A stretch of DNA of 64,000 nt from NCBI RefSeq assembly GCF_021401125.1, contig NZ_JACBFQ010000006.1, forward strand, positions 186,001 to 250,000, read 5' to 3'. Positions 1-8,443 of this stretch are shown in pieces. The notes below the pieces were generated by a model. The model had not been told where the DNA came from. It saw only the letters and a list, made by a program, of their open reading frames with translations, and searched no databases. Position 1 is the first letter of the stretch. Each line of letters opens with the position of its first letter. The translations under genes and the position numbers were made by a program. Source of the DNA: Xanthobacter sp. NM-59. GTDB lineage: Bacteria; Pseudomonadota; Alphaproteobacteria; Rhizobiales; Xanthobacteraceae.

Positions 1-276
1 GGAGGCGGTGGGCCCCATGATGGAGGTTCGCAGCGCCACCAGCAGCTTGATGCGGCTGGTTACCGGAATGAGGCTGGCCGCCGTGATCCAGGGGTCGTGG
101 CAGCTGGAGCCGGTGGGGATCAACAGCCCATCATAGCCGAGCCGCTCCGAAGTCACCGCGATTTCGCGCAGATAGGCGTTGGTCGGCTCCCGCCCGTAAT
201 CCGAAGTTCCAAGGTAACGGGTGTCGCCCGAAGTGGGCAGAAACCAGAAGATTTCGGGAGAGGAACCAACGGCCAT
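1..276 (-). CDS. ssuD: Alkanesulfonate monooxygenase SsuD, N-terminal part (gene runs off the window)
   Basis: The first 92 codons of a minus-strand gene are present; the rest lies beyond base 1. SsuD is the FMNH2-dependent monooxygenase that splits C1-C14 alkanesulfonates into aldehyde and sulfite for sulfur supply. The visible N-terminus carries the family signatures FWFLPTSGD, RYLGT, ERLGYDGLLIPTGSSC and AASLIPVTSRIKLLVALR, which follow the E. coli SsuD beginning closely (known family pattern). The ATG at 276 has an AGGA ribosome site about 8 bases upstream. The same frame stays open far upstream (see the 277-777 entry), but the ATG with its ribosome site and the match to known N-termini favour this start. 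Other sulfur genes follow on the opposite strand. Confidence 0.9.
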   Translation of the reverse strand, partial: MAVGSSPEIFWFLPTSGDTRYLGTSDYGREPTNAYLREIAVTSERLGYDGLLIPTGSSCHDPWITAASLIPVTSRIKLLVALRTSIMGPTAS

Positions 277-777
277 CGCATTTTTCCTATCACGGGGTGC
301 GGCGCCGTCACCCAGATCGGCGATATTCCCGCATTCATCCTTTGATAGGCCCCGACGCATGGCCGCGGCCATTCCAAAGAACGTGGCCAGTTTAGGAGAA
401 GACCTTCGCGGCCGATGCTCAAGGGAGATCAATATTCTCCGCCGCGCAGGGGCCCTCAGTTCCAGGGGGCGGCGCGGATGCACGCCATTCAGATACCAGT
501 TCCCCACATGGAAGAACTTCCACCGCACCGGATCGCGCAGGGGCTGGACCCGCGCATTGCACCAGTGCTGGTCGAGCCCGAACTGGGCAAGGGCCGTGCG
601 CGAAAAGCCGGGCGCGCCGAAGTGCTTGGAGATGAAAAGGGACCAAATGTCGCTTTGGGAATAACGCTCCAGCGCCGCCTTCAGGACGGAGGCGATGGCG
701 TGCGGCAACGTTTGGGCAGCGACATCGGGCGCAAGGCTCGCGTCCTCGTCGCGAAGAAAAATTCTTCTCGCCACCAC
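277..777 (-). other. Unrecognised open frame, coding-like, in frame with ssuD
   Basis: On the minus strand the ssuD frame has no stop from base 909 down into ssuD. From about 774 to 465 it reads like real protein: GC-rich third positions and a Trp-rich stretch including DIWSLFISKHFGAPGFS and WKFFHVGNWYLNGVHPRR. GTG codons at 777 and 774 could be starts. From about 460 to 277 the reading becomes Arg-rich and low in quality, with no stop before the ssuD ATG. I do not recognise the family. It may be the remnant of a small gene that lost its stop, or a real 5' neighbour of ssuD. No function is proposed. Confidence 0.3.
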
Positions 778-965
778 CGGCTCAATGCAAAACGCCTGCT
801 CTGTGCGCGTGAAATATGGAAGACGTAACTCTCGCTTCCGCGCGGCTGTTCTGACTACACTTGATGCACTCGGTACTCCACTGGCCAACGGCTGCAAAAA
901 GCCGCCCCATCAGAAGATCTTTTCGCCCTCCGAACCTCCCTTCGCGGGCATGAAGGAGCCTTACC

Positions 966-1231
966 GTGACCGTGCATGAGTTCCGGGGCACGTTCCCCGA
1001 CACCGGAAAGCTGAAGGCGCGCTTCAGCCCGCTCTTCGCGCGCATCACGGAAGGCGCCATCGAGCGCGAGCGCGAACGCATTGCGCCCGTCGAGCAGATC
1101 GCGAGGCTGAGGAATCCGGGTTCAACGCCAGCCACAACCTGCTGATCTACAAGGAGCGCAGTCTGGGCGACAACGCGGCGAACGGAACCGAGCCGATCTA
1201 TGTCTGGCAGATCGCGGCCATCGCCAGCTGA
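966..1231 (+). pseudogene. SfnB/DszC-type acyl-CoA dehydrogenase-like gene, gutted by an internal deletion
   Basis: A GTG at 966 with an AGGAG site 6 bases upstream opens a frame whose first 50 codons look like the N-terminus of SfnB/DszC-type flavin oxidoreductases of the acyl-CoA dehydrogenase fold (KARFSPLFARITEGAIERE, then EQIARLR). The frame stops at 1145. In the next frame, from about 1118 to the stop at 1231, the sequence resembles the extreme C-terminus of the same family (FNASHNLLIYKERSLGDNA, NGTEPIYVWQIAAIAS). Family members are about 400 residues, so roughly 300 codons are missing at the junction near 1113-1120. The pseudogene sits directly before the DmoA-like monooxygenase, a usual neighbourhood for these sulfur-scavenging dehydrogenases. 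The family assignment is from memory of motifs. Confidence 0.7.
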
Positions 1232-1396
1232 TGCGCCGCCTCGCGGCGGCCCGTCGCGGCCGCGCAGCTTGTCCCCGAAAGCCAACTTCAATCCACCACG
1301 GCACCACGAACCGGAGGATGTCGCCATCGCGCCCTCCGGTCCGCCATCACGCGCCGCCGCATCGCCCGAGGGCAGCGGACATGACGAGGACTTCAT

Positions 1397-2848
1397 ATGA
1401 CCACGAAGAAACGCATCATTCTCAATGCCTTCGACATGACCTGCGTCGGCCATCAGGCGGCCGGCACCTGGCGACACCCCTCCAGCCAGGCCTCGCGCTA
1501 TAACGACATCGAGTACTGGACCAACCTGGCGATCGAGCTGGAACGGGGTGCTTTCGACGCCCTGTTCATCGCCGATGTGGTGGGCGTGTATGATGTGTAT
1601 CGCGGCTCGGCGGAAGCAGCGCTGCAGGACGCGGCGCAGGTGCCGGTGAACGACCCGTTCGGCGCCATTTCCGCCATGGCGGCGGTGACCAGGAATTTGG
1701 GCTTCGGCGTGACGGCGGCGGTGACGTTCGAGCACCCCTATCTGCTGGCGCGCCGGCTCTCGACCCTCGACCACCTCACCAAGGGGCGGGTGGCGTGGAA
1801 CGTCGTGTCGTCCTACCTCGATTCCGCCGCGCGCAATATCGGCATGGATCGCCAGATCGAGCATGATGCGCGTTACGATCTCGCGGAAGAATACATGGAG
1901 GTCGTCTACAAGCTCTGGGAAGGGAGCTGGGAGGACGGGTCCGTTCTGCGCGACAAGGAGAAGGGGATTTTCACGGACGCCTCGAAGGTCCATCCCATCC
2001 AACACGATGGTGAATACTTCAAGGTTCCCGGCTTCCATTTGTGCGAGCCCTCGCCGCAGCGCACGCCGGTAATTTTCCAGGCCGGCGCCTCCACGCGCGG
2101 GCGTCGCTTCGCCGCGCGCCATGCGGAGGCCATGTTCGTTCTGGCCACCTCGCCCGAGACGGCGCGCAAGCTGACCGACCAGATCCGCGCGGAGGTGGTG
2201 GCCGCCGGCCGCGAGCCTGACTCCCTGAAGATTTTCACGCTGCTGACCGTCATTACCGGGCCCACCGACGAAGCCGCCCGGCGCAAGTATGAGGAATACC
2301 TTTCCTATGCGAGCCCGGAAGGGGCACTCGCCCTTTACGGCGGCTGGACGGGCCTCGATTTCTCGTCGCTCGACCCGGACCTGCCGCTCACCGCCGTGGA
2401 GAATGACAGCCTGCGCACGACGCTCGAATCCCTCGCCGCCGATGGCAAGGCCTGGACGGTGCGCGAGGTGATCCGCAAAAGGTCCATCGGCGGGCTCGGC
2501 CCCGTACTGGTGGGTGGACCGAAAACGGTGGCGGACGAGCTGGAGCGCTGGGTTGATGAAGGCGGCGTGGACGGCTTCAACCTCGCTTATGCCATCACGC
2601 CCGCCTCGACCACCGACTTCATCGACTTCGTGGTGCCCGAGCTGCGCAAGCGCGGGCGGGCGCAAAGCGGCTACGCCCCCGGCACCCTTCGCGAAAAGCT
2701 GCTGGGCGATGAAGGCGGGCGGGTGCGCGCAAGCCACCCGGCGGCCCAATGGGGCCACCATTATGTGGGACGGGAGAGTGTGGCCGATACAAGCCGCGGC
2801 GCGCCCTTCGACGCGCCGGCGGACCGCCGCCTGAACGCAGCCGAGTAA
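1397..2848 (+). CDS. DmoA/NtaA-type flavin-dependent monooxygenase (bacterial luciferase-like)
   Basis: A 483-residue LLM-class monooxygenase that would use reduced FMN from a partner reductase. It follows dimethyl-sulfide monooxygenase DmoA closely over its whole length as far as I recall that sequence: KKRIILNAFDMTCVGH at the start, YWTNLAIELERGAFDALFIAD, VPVNDPFGAISAMAAVTRNL, STLDHLTKGRVAWNVVSSYLDSA, HLCEPSPQRTPVIFQAGAS and DGFNL near the C-terminus. NtaA, SnaA and DszA share the fold, so the substrate could be another organosulfur or amine compound. The ATG has GAGGA 7 bases upstream. ssuD and an SfnB-like relic lie next to it, which supports sulfur acquisition. No flavin reductase gene is visible in the window. 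Confidence 0.85.
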   Translation: MTTKKRIILNAFDMTCVGHQAAGTWRHPSSQASRYNDIEYWTNLAIELERGAFDALFIADVVGVYDVYRGSAEAALQDAAQVPVNDPFGAISAMAAVTRNLGFGVTAAVTFEHPYLLARRLSTLDHLTKGRVAWNVVSSYLDSAARNIGMDRQIEHDARYDLAEEYMEVVYKLWEGSWEDGSVLRDKEKGIFTDASKVHPIQHDGEYFKVPGFHLCEPSPQRTPVIFQAGASTRGRRFAARHAEAMFVLATSPETARKLTDQIRAEVVAAGREPDSLKIFTLLTVITGPTDEAARRKYEEYLSYASPEGALALYGGWTGLDFSSLDPDLPLTAVENDSLRTTLESLAADGKAWTVREVIRKRSIGGLGPVLVGGPKTVADELERWVDEGGVDGFNLAYAITPASTTDFIDFVVPELRKRGRAQSGYAPGTLREKLLGDEGGRVRASHPAAQWGHHYVGRESVADTSRGAPFDAPADRRLNAAE

Positions 2849-2925
2849 GCTGCACGCCATAGGAAAAGGGGCCTGGCCCAGGGCCCGCCCTTACCTTGCC
2901 GGCTCCCGCTTCGCGCGGAGCCGCT

Positions 2926-3405
2926 TTAGCGCCGCGCGCCGTGGAGCTCCAAAGGATAGGCCGTGGTGAACTTCATCCGCTCCATCGCAAAATGGGAGGT
3001 GACATTTCGCAAGGGCAAGGTCTCCGTCAGCCGGCGATAGAACAGGTCGAAGGCGGGCATGTCGGGCATGGCCACGCGCAGCAGGTAGTCCATTTCCCCT
3101 GCCATGCGGTAGACCTCCAGCACCTCGGGCATCGCCGAAACAACGCCCATGAAGGCTTCCCGCCATTCCCCTGTGTGATCGGGCGCCTCGATGCCGATGA
3201 ACACGGTGAGCCCGAGGCCAAGCTTGACCGGGTCCGCAATGGCGACGCGGTTCATCAGCACCCCGGAGGCCTCCAGCTTCTGGATGCGCTTCCAGCACGG
3301 CGTTTGGGACAGGCCGACCTTGTCCGCGACCTGGGCGACGGTCTGCGTTGCGTCGCGCATCAGCTCGGCGACGATCTTGCGGTCGATCTGATCGAGGCCA
3401 CTCAT
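2926..3405 (-). CDS. Lrp/AsnC family transcriptional regulator
   Basis: A 159-residue Lrp/AsnC protein. The N-terminal winged HTH (about residues 1-60) carries LDQIDRKIVAELMRDA and KVGLSQTPCWKRIQKLEASGV; the C-terminal RAM ligand-binding domain shows VFIGIEAPDH, VLEVYRMAGEMDYLLRV and the closing FAMERMKFTTAYPL. The ATG at 3405 has a GGAGA site 6 bases upstream and gives a normal-length protein; an in-frame extension to 3441 adds atypical residues. It converges on the DmoA-like gene and has a very AT-rich upstream region, where Lrp proteins often bind. No divergent target gene survives upstream, so it may regulate itself or a distant gene. Confidence 0.9.
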   Translation of the reverse strand: MSGLDQIDRKIVAELMRDATQTVAQVADKVGLSQTPCWKRIQKLEASGVLMNRVAIADPVKLGLGLTVFIGIEAPDHTGEWREAFMGVVSAMPEVLEVYRMAGEMDYLLRVAMPDMPAFDLFYRRLTETLPLRNVTSHFAMERMKFTTAYPLELHGARR

Positions 3406-3500
3406 CGATTTTCTCCGGAACCCTCGGTGGGAAAGCACCATTCCAGATATACGATATAATCAATGGATTTTATATAATATATAATTCCCGCAGTCCGACG
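3406..3500 (-). promoter_or_regulatory. AT-rich promoter/operator region of the Lrp gene
   Basis: Bases about 3444-3487 are nearly pure A/T in a high-GC window (ATATACGATATAATC followed by TTTTATATAATATATAAT). The position immediately upstream of an Lrp/AsnC start fits an autoregulatory promoter. Exact elements cannot be fixed by eye. Confidence 0.5.
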
Positions 3501-4252
3501 CGCTGTCGGCCCCCTTCGATCGAGATCAGGTGCCCGCAGCCGCCGAAGCCCTGACGAGACTGAGGCTCGCCAAGGGCCCTGTTCGCTTCCAGCCTTCGAT
3601 CGTGGTACCTAGATGCCTTCTCCACAGCGCCGGGCCGGACTTGGTTCAGGAGCGCAGTGACCGCTTCAGGCCGACGAGCCGGGCGCCCGACAAGCAGTTC
3701 GCCGCGGCTTAGGGCCAGACATTTCAGCTTTTGATAGACACGCGATAAGCAGGCTATCGTTTTGTTTTTAAACACGTCCTGCGCGGGGGCGCATCTCACT
3801 TCGCACACAGGACGCGCTCTGGTCTCGACCGAGTGGCGGCCTCGGCCCAGCCGTTTCCGGTGCAGCCCGCCGGCGATGGCCCGCCCATGGTGGGGCATGT
3901 ATTGCCCGCTCGCCGCTCTGTGCAGGGCCTCTCCTGCTCGGCGATCACCCTTTATTGGTCACCGCCATTGCCGCACTTGCCGGCGGGCCGGCTCTCTCCT
4001 TTGCCCGTGGAAAAGCGGGTCGTGAAAACCATCGGCATGGGCGAAACCGTCGCGCCCCTCACGACAACGCTCGGCTTATGGCCACCCCGTCCGCAGCCGC
4101 CTGAAGACAGTGTTCCGCGAAGCGGGGGGCATCCGGGTGGTCCGGGGGCGTGAGTGCGGCTGAATGCGCAGGATATCCGCGCCTGATGGCCCGACGGCCC
4201 CCGGGCGCGCGGCCCGAGTGCGGGAGGAACGCCCGCCGATGCCCGCGCCGGC
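3501..4252. other. 752 bp without a recognisable gene
   Basis: Short open frames exist on both strands but none has a convincing ribosome site, codon bias or family motif. I see no repeat, RNA gene or transposon end. It may be decayed sequence between the Lrp and AraC genes. Confidence 0.5.
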
Positions 4253-5044
4253 TCACGCCTCGGCGGCCTGGGCGCTGCGCCATTGGTGGGGAGTGGCGCC
4301 GGCGAACCGGCGAAACACCGTGGTGAAGTGCGCCTGGGTCTGGAAGCCCACGGCCAGAGCGATCTGCACCAGGGGATCGCGACTTTCCAGCATCAGCCTC
4401 TGCGCGCGCATGATGCGGGCCTTCAACAGGTATTCGCGCGGCCGCAGGCCGGTGGAAAGCCGGAACTGGGCGGCGAAATGCATGCGGCTGAGCCCCGCCG
4501 CGCGCGCCATATCCGCAAGGGAGATGGCGTCGCAAAGGTTCGCCTCGATGAACGCAAGCACCCGCTTCAGCCGCCATGTCACGAGACCGGATTTCACCCG
4601 CGCCGGCGCGCTCGGCTCGACTTCGGGTGGAAGGGCGGGACGTGCATTTTCCTCCACGGCGAGCATGCGCGCCACCAGCGCCAGCTGGAGCGCATCGGCA
4701 TAAACACCGCATCCGCCCTCCGCGCGCGTCGCCTCCAGCGCCTGCGACAGCTGCCGCACCACATGATCGTCCACAGCGGCGTGCCTGCGGTCGGCCTCGC
4801 GGCGCGCAGGCACGCTGGCGCCCCCAGGCGCCCCGCCACAGCGCCTTTCGAGGCGCAGAACGATGCCTTCCGGCTCGCCGTCGGGCCGATGCCGTCTTTC
4901 CGGCTCGCTCGCGGTCATGCCGAGGACGAGGCCCATATGCGGCAGGTACACAGCAAGGGCGCCCCGGCGCGCCCCAGTGGGCTCGGTTTCCTCGAAGTCC
5001 TGGAAGGCCCCCCCTGTAGCGGCTATCGAGACATGGACGGACAT
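4253..5044 (-). CDS. AraC/XylS family transcriptional regulator
   Basis: A 263-residue protein with a C-terminal AraC-type double HTH at about residues 155-258. The first helix pair reads ISLADMARAAGLSRMHFAAQF and the second DPLVQIALAVGFQTQAHFTTVFRR, ending with the typical GATPHQWR. The N-terminal 150 residues are a poorly conserved sensor part with no recognisable ligand motif. The ATG at 5044 is the only good start but has a weak ribosome site. The gene is divergent from the histidine-kinase gene at 5413; the shared upstream region holds a perfect palindrome at 5183-5198 that could serve either direction. Confidence 0.88.
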   Translation of the reverse strand: MSVHVSIAATGGAFQDFEETEPTGARRGALAVYLPHMGLVLGMTASEPERRHRPDGEPEGIVLRLERRCGGAPGGASVPARREADRRHAAVDDHVVRQLSQALEATRAEGGCGVYADALQLALVARMLAVEENARPALPPEVEPSAPARVKSGLVTWRLKRVLAFIEANLCDAISLADMARAAGLSRMHFAAQFRLSTGLRPREYLLKARIMRAQRLMLESRDPLVQIALAVGFQTQAHFTTVFRRFAGATPHQWRSAQAAEA

Positions 5045-5182
5045 GCGCGGAACCCCAATCGCTCGGAGCGGATGTTCGGCGGAGGCTCACCCCTCGCCAG
5101 TGGCTGCAGCGAGGATCGGGGATGGCGGCCGCGCGCTCCATTCTACGTGGGTTTCGCCACCCATATGATGGGAGGTGCCTGC

Positions 5183-5198
5183 CCATACCTTGGTATGG
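5183..5198. promoter_or_regulatory. Perfect 7+7 palindrome between araC-type and sensor-kinase genes
   Basis: CCATACC-TT-GGTATGG is a perfect inverted repeat with a 2-base centre. It lies 139 bases upstream of the AraC start and 215 bases upstream of the kinase start, in otherwise non-coding DNA. A dimeric HTH operator is the simplest reading; which protein binds is unknown. Confidence 0.5.
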
Positions 5199-5412
5199 TC
5201 GCAGACGGGATCCCGAAGCCGGGCCAGGCCTGGCCCCAAAGCGCCAGCACGTCCGTTCGCGGGCCGACGATTCGGAAATTCAGCGTCCGATCTGACAAAA
5301 CGGCCGGATCCCGCAATGGTAGTGAATGTCTCGCTTGCAGTGGGCTGGCCCGCCGCCGGTCGATGGACTGACGGCGGCGCACGGTTCCGCATGAAGGTCC
5401 ATCGAGGTGTCC

Positions 5413-6903
5413 ATGTCCGGCCAGCACCACATCTTTTCGGGGACCGGGCCACCGACAGGTCGATGGCTCGGCCCCACCCTGGTCATCGCGTCATGCGGCG
5501 GCATCTTCCTCGTCGACACGCTCTCGCCGCTGGATATGGCCATCGCGGTGCTCTACGCGCTCGTGGTTCTCCTCTCGGCGCGCCTCCTCGAAAGGACGGG
5601 ACTTCTGCTTGTCGCGGGCAGCTGCATCAGCCTCACGGTGCTGAGCTTCACGATCGTGCACGCGAATGATTACGCTCTCCCCTCCACCATGCGCGGGACG
5701 GTCAGCATCGTCGCCATCATGGTCACGACCCTGCTGTGCCTGCGCAACCAGGATGCCACGCGTTCCCTCAGGGAGCAGGCGGCGCTGCTCGACCTCTCTC
5801 ACGACGCCATCTTCGTGCGCGATACGTCGGATACCGTCACCTATTGGAATCGCGGCGCCGAGGCGCTCTATGGCTGGTCCCGCGAGGAAGCCGTCGGGCA
5901 GAAGGCGTCCGCTTTGCTGAAGACCGTCTTTCCATTGGCGCGCGCGGACATCGCCAGCACCCTGATCGACACCGGGCAGTGGGAGGGCGAGCTGGCGCAT
6001 ACCACGCGCGACGGCCGCAAGCTCACCTGCATCAGCCGCTGGTCGCTTCAGCGCGACACGCGCGGGCGGCCCATGGGCACCATGGAGACAAACCACGACA
6101 TCACCGAGCGCCGGCGCGCCGAAAACCAGCTCCACGAAATGCGGGCCGACCTGGCCCATGTCACGCGTGCGAGCACCCTCGCCGAGCTCACCACCTCCAT
6201 CGCCCATGAAGTCAACCAGCCGCTCGCGGCGGTGGTCACCAATGGCGAGGCCTGCCTGCGCTGGCTGCGGCGGCCGGTGCCGGACATCCGCGAGACGGAA
6301 CTCAGCGTGACGCGCGCGATCGCCAATGCGCGCCGGGCCAGCGATGTCGTCGCCCGGCTGCGAGCCGTCGCGCGGCAGGACGACAGCGCCCGCGCGCCCC
6401 TCGGCGTCGCGGAACTGGTCGCGGAAAGCGCCATGCTGCTGGAACGCGACCTTTCCTGCCACCGGGTGGGGCTTGATCTCAAACTCAATCACCAGCTGGC
6501 ACCGGTCCTGGGCGACCCGGTGCAGCTGCAGCAGGCCCTCATCAACCTCGCGCTCAATGCCATTCAGGCCATGGACGGCGTGCCGGAGCAGGAGCGGATG
6601 CTGCGCATCAGCACGTTTCTCATGGCCGCGGACGAGGCCGCCGCGCCCGCGCGCGTCGCCATCCAGGTGGAGGATACCGGCCCCGGCGTCGCTGAGGAGA
6701 CGCTGCCATTGCTGTTCACGCCCTTCTTCTCGACGAAGAAGCGGGGCATCGGCCTCGGACTGTCCATCTCCCGCTCCATCGTCGAGGCTCATGCAGGCCG
6801 GATCAACGCCGCCCTTGGCGCGGGCCGTGGCATGTGCTTCACCATGGCCCTGCCCATTGCCGAGGATGTTCCCCAGGCCATCGCCAAGGAAGCCCTGCCG
6901 TGA
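5413..6903 (+). CDS. PAS-domain sensor histidine kinase (FixL/DctB-like class)
   Basis: About 496 residues. An N-terminal membrane region (about residues 20-115, several hydrophobic segments) is followed by a PAS domain (about 125-240; AIFVRDTSDTVTYWNRGAEALYGW), a HisKA domain with the phospho-acceptor at about His265 (SIAHEVNQPLAAVV) and a HATPase domain with N-box NLALNAIQAM, G1 VEDTGPGV and G2 GIGLGLSISRSIVEAH. It would autophosphorylate in response to an unknown signal and pass phosphate to the regulator encoded next, whose GTG overlaps its stop. ATG 5413 has GAGG 5 bases upstream; a GTG at 5407 is also in frame but would lie on that site. Confidence 0.92.
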   Translation: MSGQHHIFSGTGPPTGRWLGPTLVIASCGGIFLVDTLSPLDMAIAVLYALVVLLSARLLERTGLLLVAGSCISLTVLSFTIVHANDYALPSTMRGTVSIVAIMVTTLLCLRNQDATRSLREQAALLDLSHDAIFVRDTSDTVTYWNRGAEALYGWSREEAVGQKASALLKTVFPLARADIASTLIDTGQWEGELAHTTRDGRKLTCISRWSLQRDTRGRPMGTMETNHDITERRRAENQLHEMRADLAHVTRASTLAELTTSIAHEVNQPLAAVVTNGEACLRWLRRPVPDIRETELSVTRAIANARRASDVVARLRAVARQDDSARAPLGVAELVAESAMLLERDLSCHRVGLDLKLNHQLAPVLGDPVQLQQALINLALNAIQAMDGVPEQERMLRISTFLMAADEAAAPARVAIQVEDTGPGVAEETLPLLFTPFFSTKKRGIGLGLSISRSIVEAHAGRINAALGAGRGMCFTMALPIAEDVPQAIAKEALP

Positions 6904-7553
6904 CCAGCCGACAGCCCCCCAGCGCGACACCCCCGAGCGCCCCCGTCGTGCTCGTGGTCGATGACGATGCGGGTCTGCGGGATGCGCTCTCCAGCCTGTT
7001 CCGCTCCATCGGCCTGGAAGTCGCGCTGTTCTCCTCGGCCGCCGAGCTGCTGGCGGCAAGGCTGCCGGACGGGCCGCGCTGCCTGGTGCTCGACATCCGC
7101 ATGCCGGGCCTCAGCGGGCTCGATTTCCAGAGCCAGCTGGCCCGATCGGGCATGGAGATTCCGATCATCTTCATGACGGGGCATGGCGATATTCCCATGT
7201 CGGTGCGGGCCATGAAGGCGGGGGCGGTGGATTTCCTCACCAAGCCCTTCCGCGACCAGGACATGCTCGATGCGGTGGCGGCCGCAATCGACATCGACCG
7301 CACGCGGCGGGAAGCGCGCGCCACCTCGTCCCGCCTGCGCGCCCTCTACGACACCCTGACCGAGCGCGAGCGCCAGATCATGGCACGCGTCACCGCCGGC
7401 CTGATGAACAAGCAGGTGGCCGCCGAGGTGGGGCTGAGCGAGATTACCGTGAAGATCCACCGCGGCAACGTCATGCGCAAGATGGAGGCCCATTCCCTGG
7501 CGGACCTGGTACGGATGGCCGAAGCCCTCGGCGTCAGTACCGCGAAAGGGTAG
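6900..7553 (+). CDS. FixJ/NarL-type response regulator
   Basis: A 217-residue response regulator. The receiver (about residues 14-130) shows the acidic pair in VLVVDDDAG, the phospho-Asp in VLDIRMPGLSGLDFQ, FMTGHGDIPMSV and the conserved Lys in FLTKPF. The C-terminal LuxR-type HTH (about 155-210) reads LTERERQIMARVTAGLMNKQ and VGLSEITVKIHRGNVMRKM. GHGDIP and TKPFRDQ are typical of the FixJ group. The GTG start overlaps the kinase stop in a GTGA junction, so the two are translationally coupled and form one two-component pair. A natural target would be the YcaC/chloroperoxidase genes downstream; this is inference from position only. Confidence 0.92.
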   Translation: MTSRQPPSATPPSAPVVLVVDDDAGLRDALSSLFRSIGLEVALFSSAAELLAARLPDGPRCLVLDIRMPGLSGLDFQSQLARSGMEIPIIFMTGHGDIPMSVRAMKAGAVDFLTKPFRDQDMLDAVAAAIDIDRTRREARATSSRLRALYDTLTERERQIMARVTAGLMNKQVAAEVGLSEITVKIHRGNVMRKMEAHSLADLVRMAEALGVSTAKG

Positions 7554-7660
7554 CGCGGCAAACGAGTGTATGATTCCTGCGCCGGAAGGCGGCAGCTACA
7601 TTGGGTGTACATCGGTGCGGCGTGCCGCGCCGAAAAGCTCGCGTTTCGAGGTGTCCAGAC

Positions 7661-8050
7661 GTGTCGCCTGTCCCGATGATCACGATCATCGACGATGACG
7701 AATCCGTTCGTCTCGCCACCGAAAGCCTCATCCGCTCCCTCGGGTTCGGCGCGAGCTGCTTTGCCTGCGCGGAAGACTTCCTCGGTTCCCCCGAACGCTG
7801 CCGGACGAACTGCGTCATCACCGACGTCCAGATGCCGGGCATGAGCGGGGTGGAGCTGCAGAGCCGCCTGCGCGCCGAGGGCGACGCGGTGCCCCTGATC
7901 TTCATCACCGCATTTCCCGAGGAGCGCATTCGCCGCCAGGTGGATGCCGCGGGCGCCTTCGGCTTCCTCGCCAAGCCGTTCGACAGCGCCGCCATGATCG
8001 ACTGCATCGGCCGTGCGCTGCAGGCCGGCGCGGCCGCGCGGCAGGGCTGA
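7661..8050 (+). CDS. Stand-alone response-regulator receiver protein
   Basis: A receiver domain with no output domain, about 129 residues from GTG 7661 (GAGG 9 bases upstream; ATG 7676 is an alternative). It keeps the acidic residues (ITIIDDDESVRLA), the phospho-Asp site (ITDVQMPGMSGVELQ), the Thr of FITAFPEE and the Lys of FLAKPF. Single-domain receivers usually act as phosphate sinks or in phosphorelays. It follows the kinase/regulator pair by about 100 bases in the same direction. The histidine kinase domain of the 1706-residue protein encoded from 19740 is another possible partner. Confidence 0.88.
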   Translation: MSPVPMITIIDDDESVRLATESLIRSLGFGASCFACAEDFLGSPERCRTNCVITDVQMPGMSGVELQSRLRAEGDAVPLIFITAFPEERIRRQVDAAGAFGFLAKPFDSAAMIDCIGRALQAGAAARQG

Positions 8051-8443
8051 ACCGCCAGCGCCGGGCCACCGCCTTTCGGGCCCGGCACGATGCCGCGCCT
8101 TGGCAACGGCCGCTCCCTGGTCCCCGCATCCACCAGCGGATGCGCCCATTATCGCCATCCCGCGGCAAGTCCCGACCGGCTCGGCAACTCCCGGCAGGCT
8201 CGACCAGCGCCGCTTTTGGGGATGCCATGGTCTTCGTGAAGGCCGCGGCCCCGGGCCAGGCGGGATGATCACTGGCTCGGCGCGCCCCGTCACGCCGGCC
8301 CCATCCTCGATCTCCGAGAGATCATGGGGGCAATGTGCTGGCCTCAGTGCGAACAGACAAAGCCATTCGCTTTTGCGCAAACCCGTCGCGACGACACGGG
8401 CCATGGTCGACATGCCATTCACAGCTGGATGCAAGGGATATCC
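8051..8443. other. 393 bp leader before the YcaC-like gene, no gene seen
   Basis: No coding frame with a ribosome site or family motif. It is the likely promoter region of the 8444-12397 gene set, but I cannot pick out -35/-10 elements or a clear inverted repeat. Confidence 0.4.

Noticed and set aside
782-2860. 692-codon open frame on the minus strand
   Set aside because: Antisense shadow of the DmoA-like gene in GC-rich DNA; no family motif, His/Arg/Gly-rich composition.
3470-3898. 142-codon minus-strand frame
   Set aside because: Poor codon use, no ribosome site, no recognisable family.
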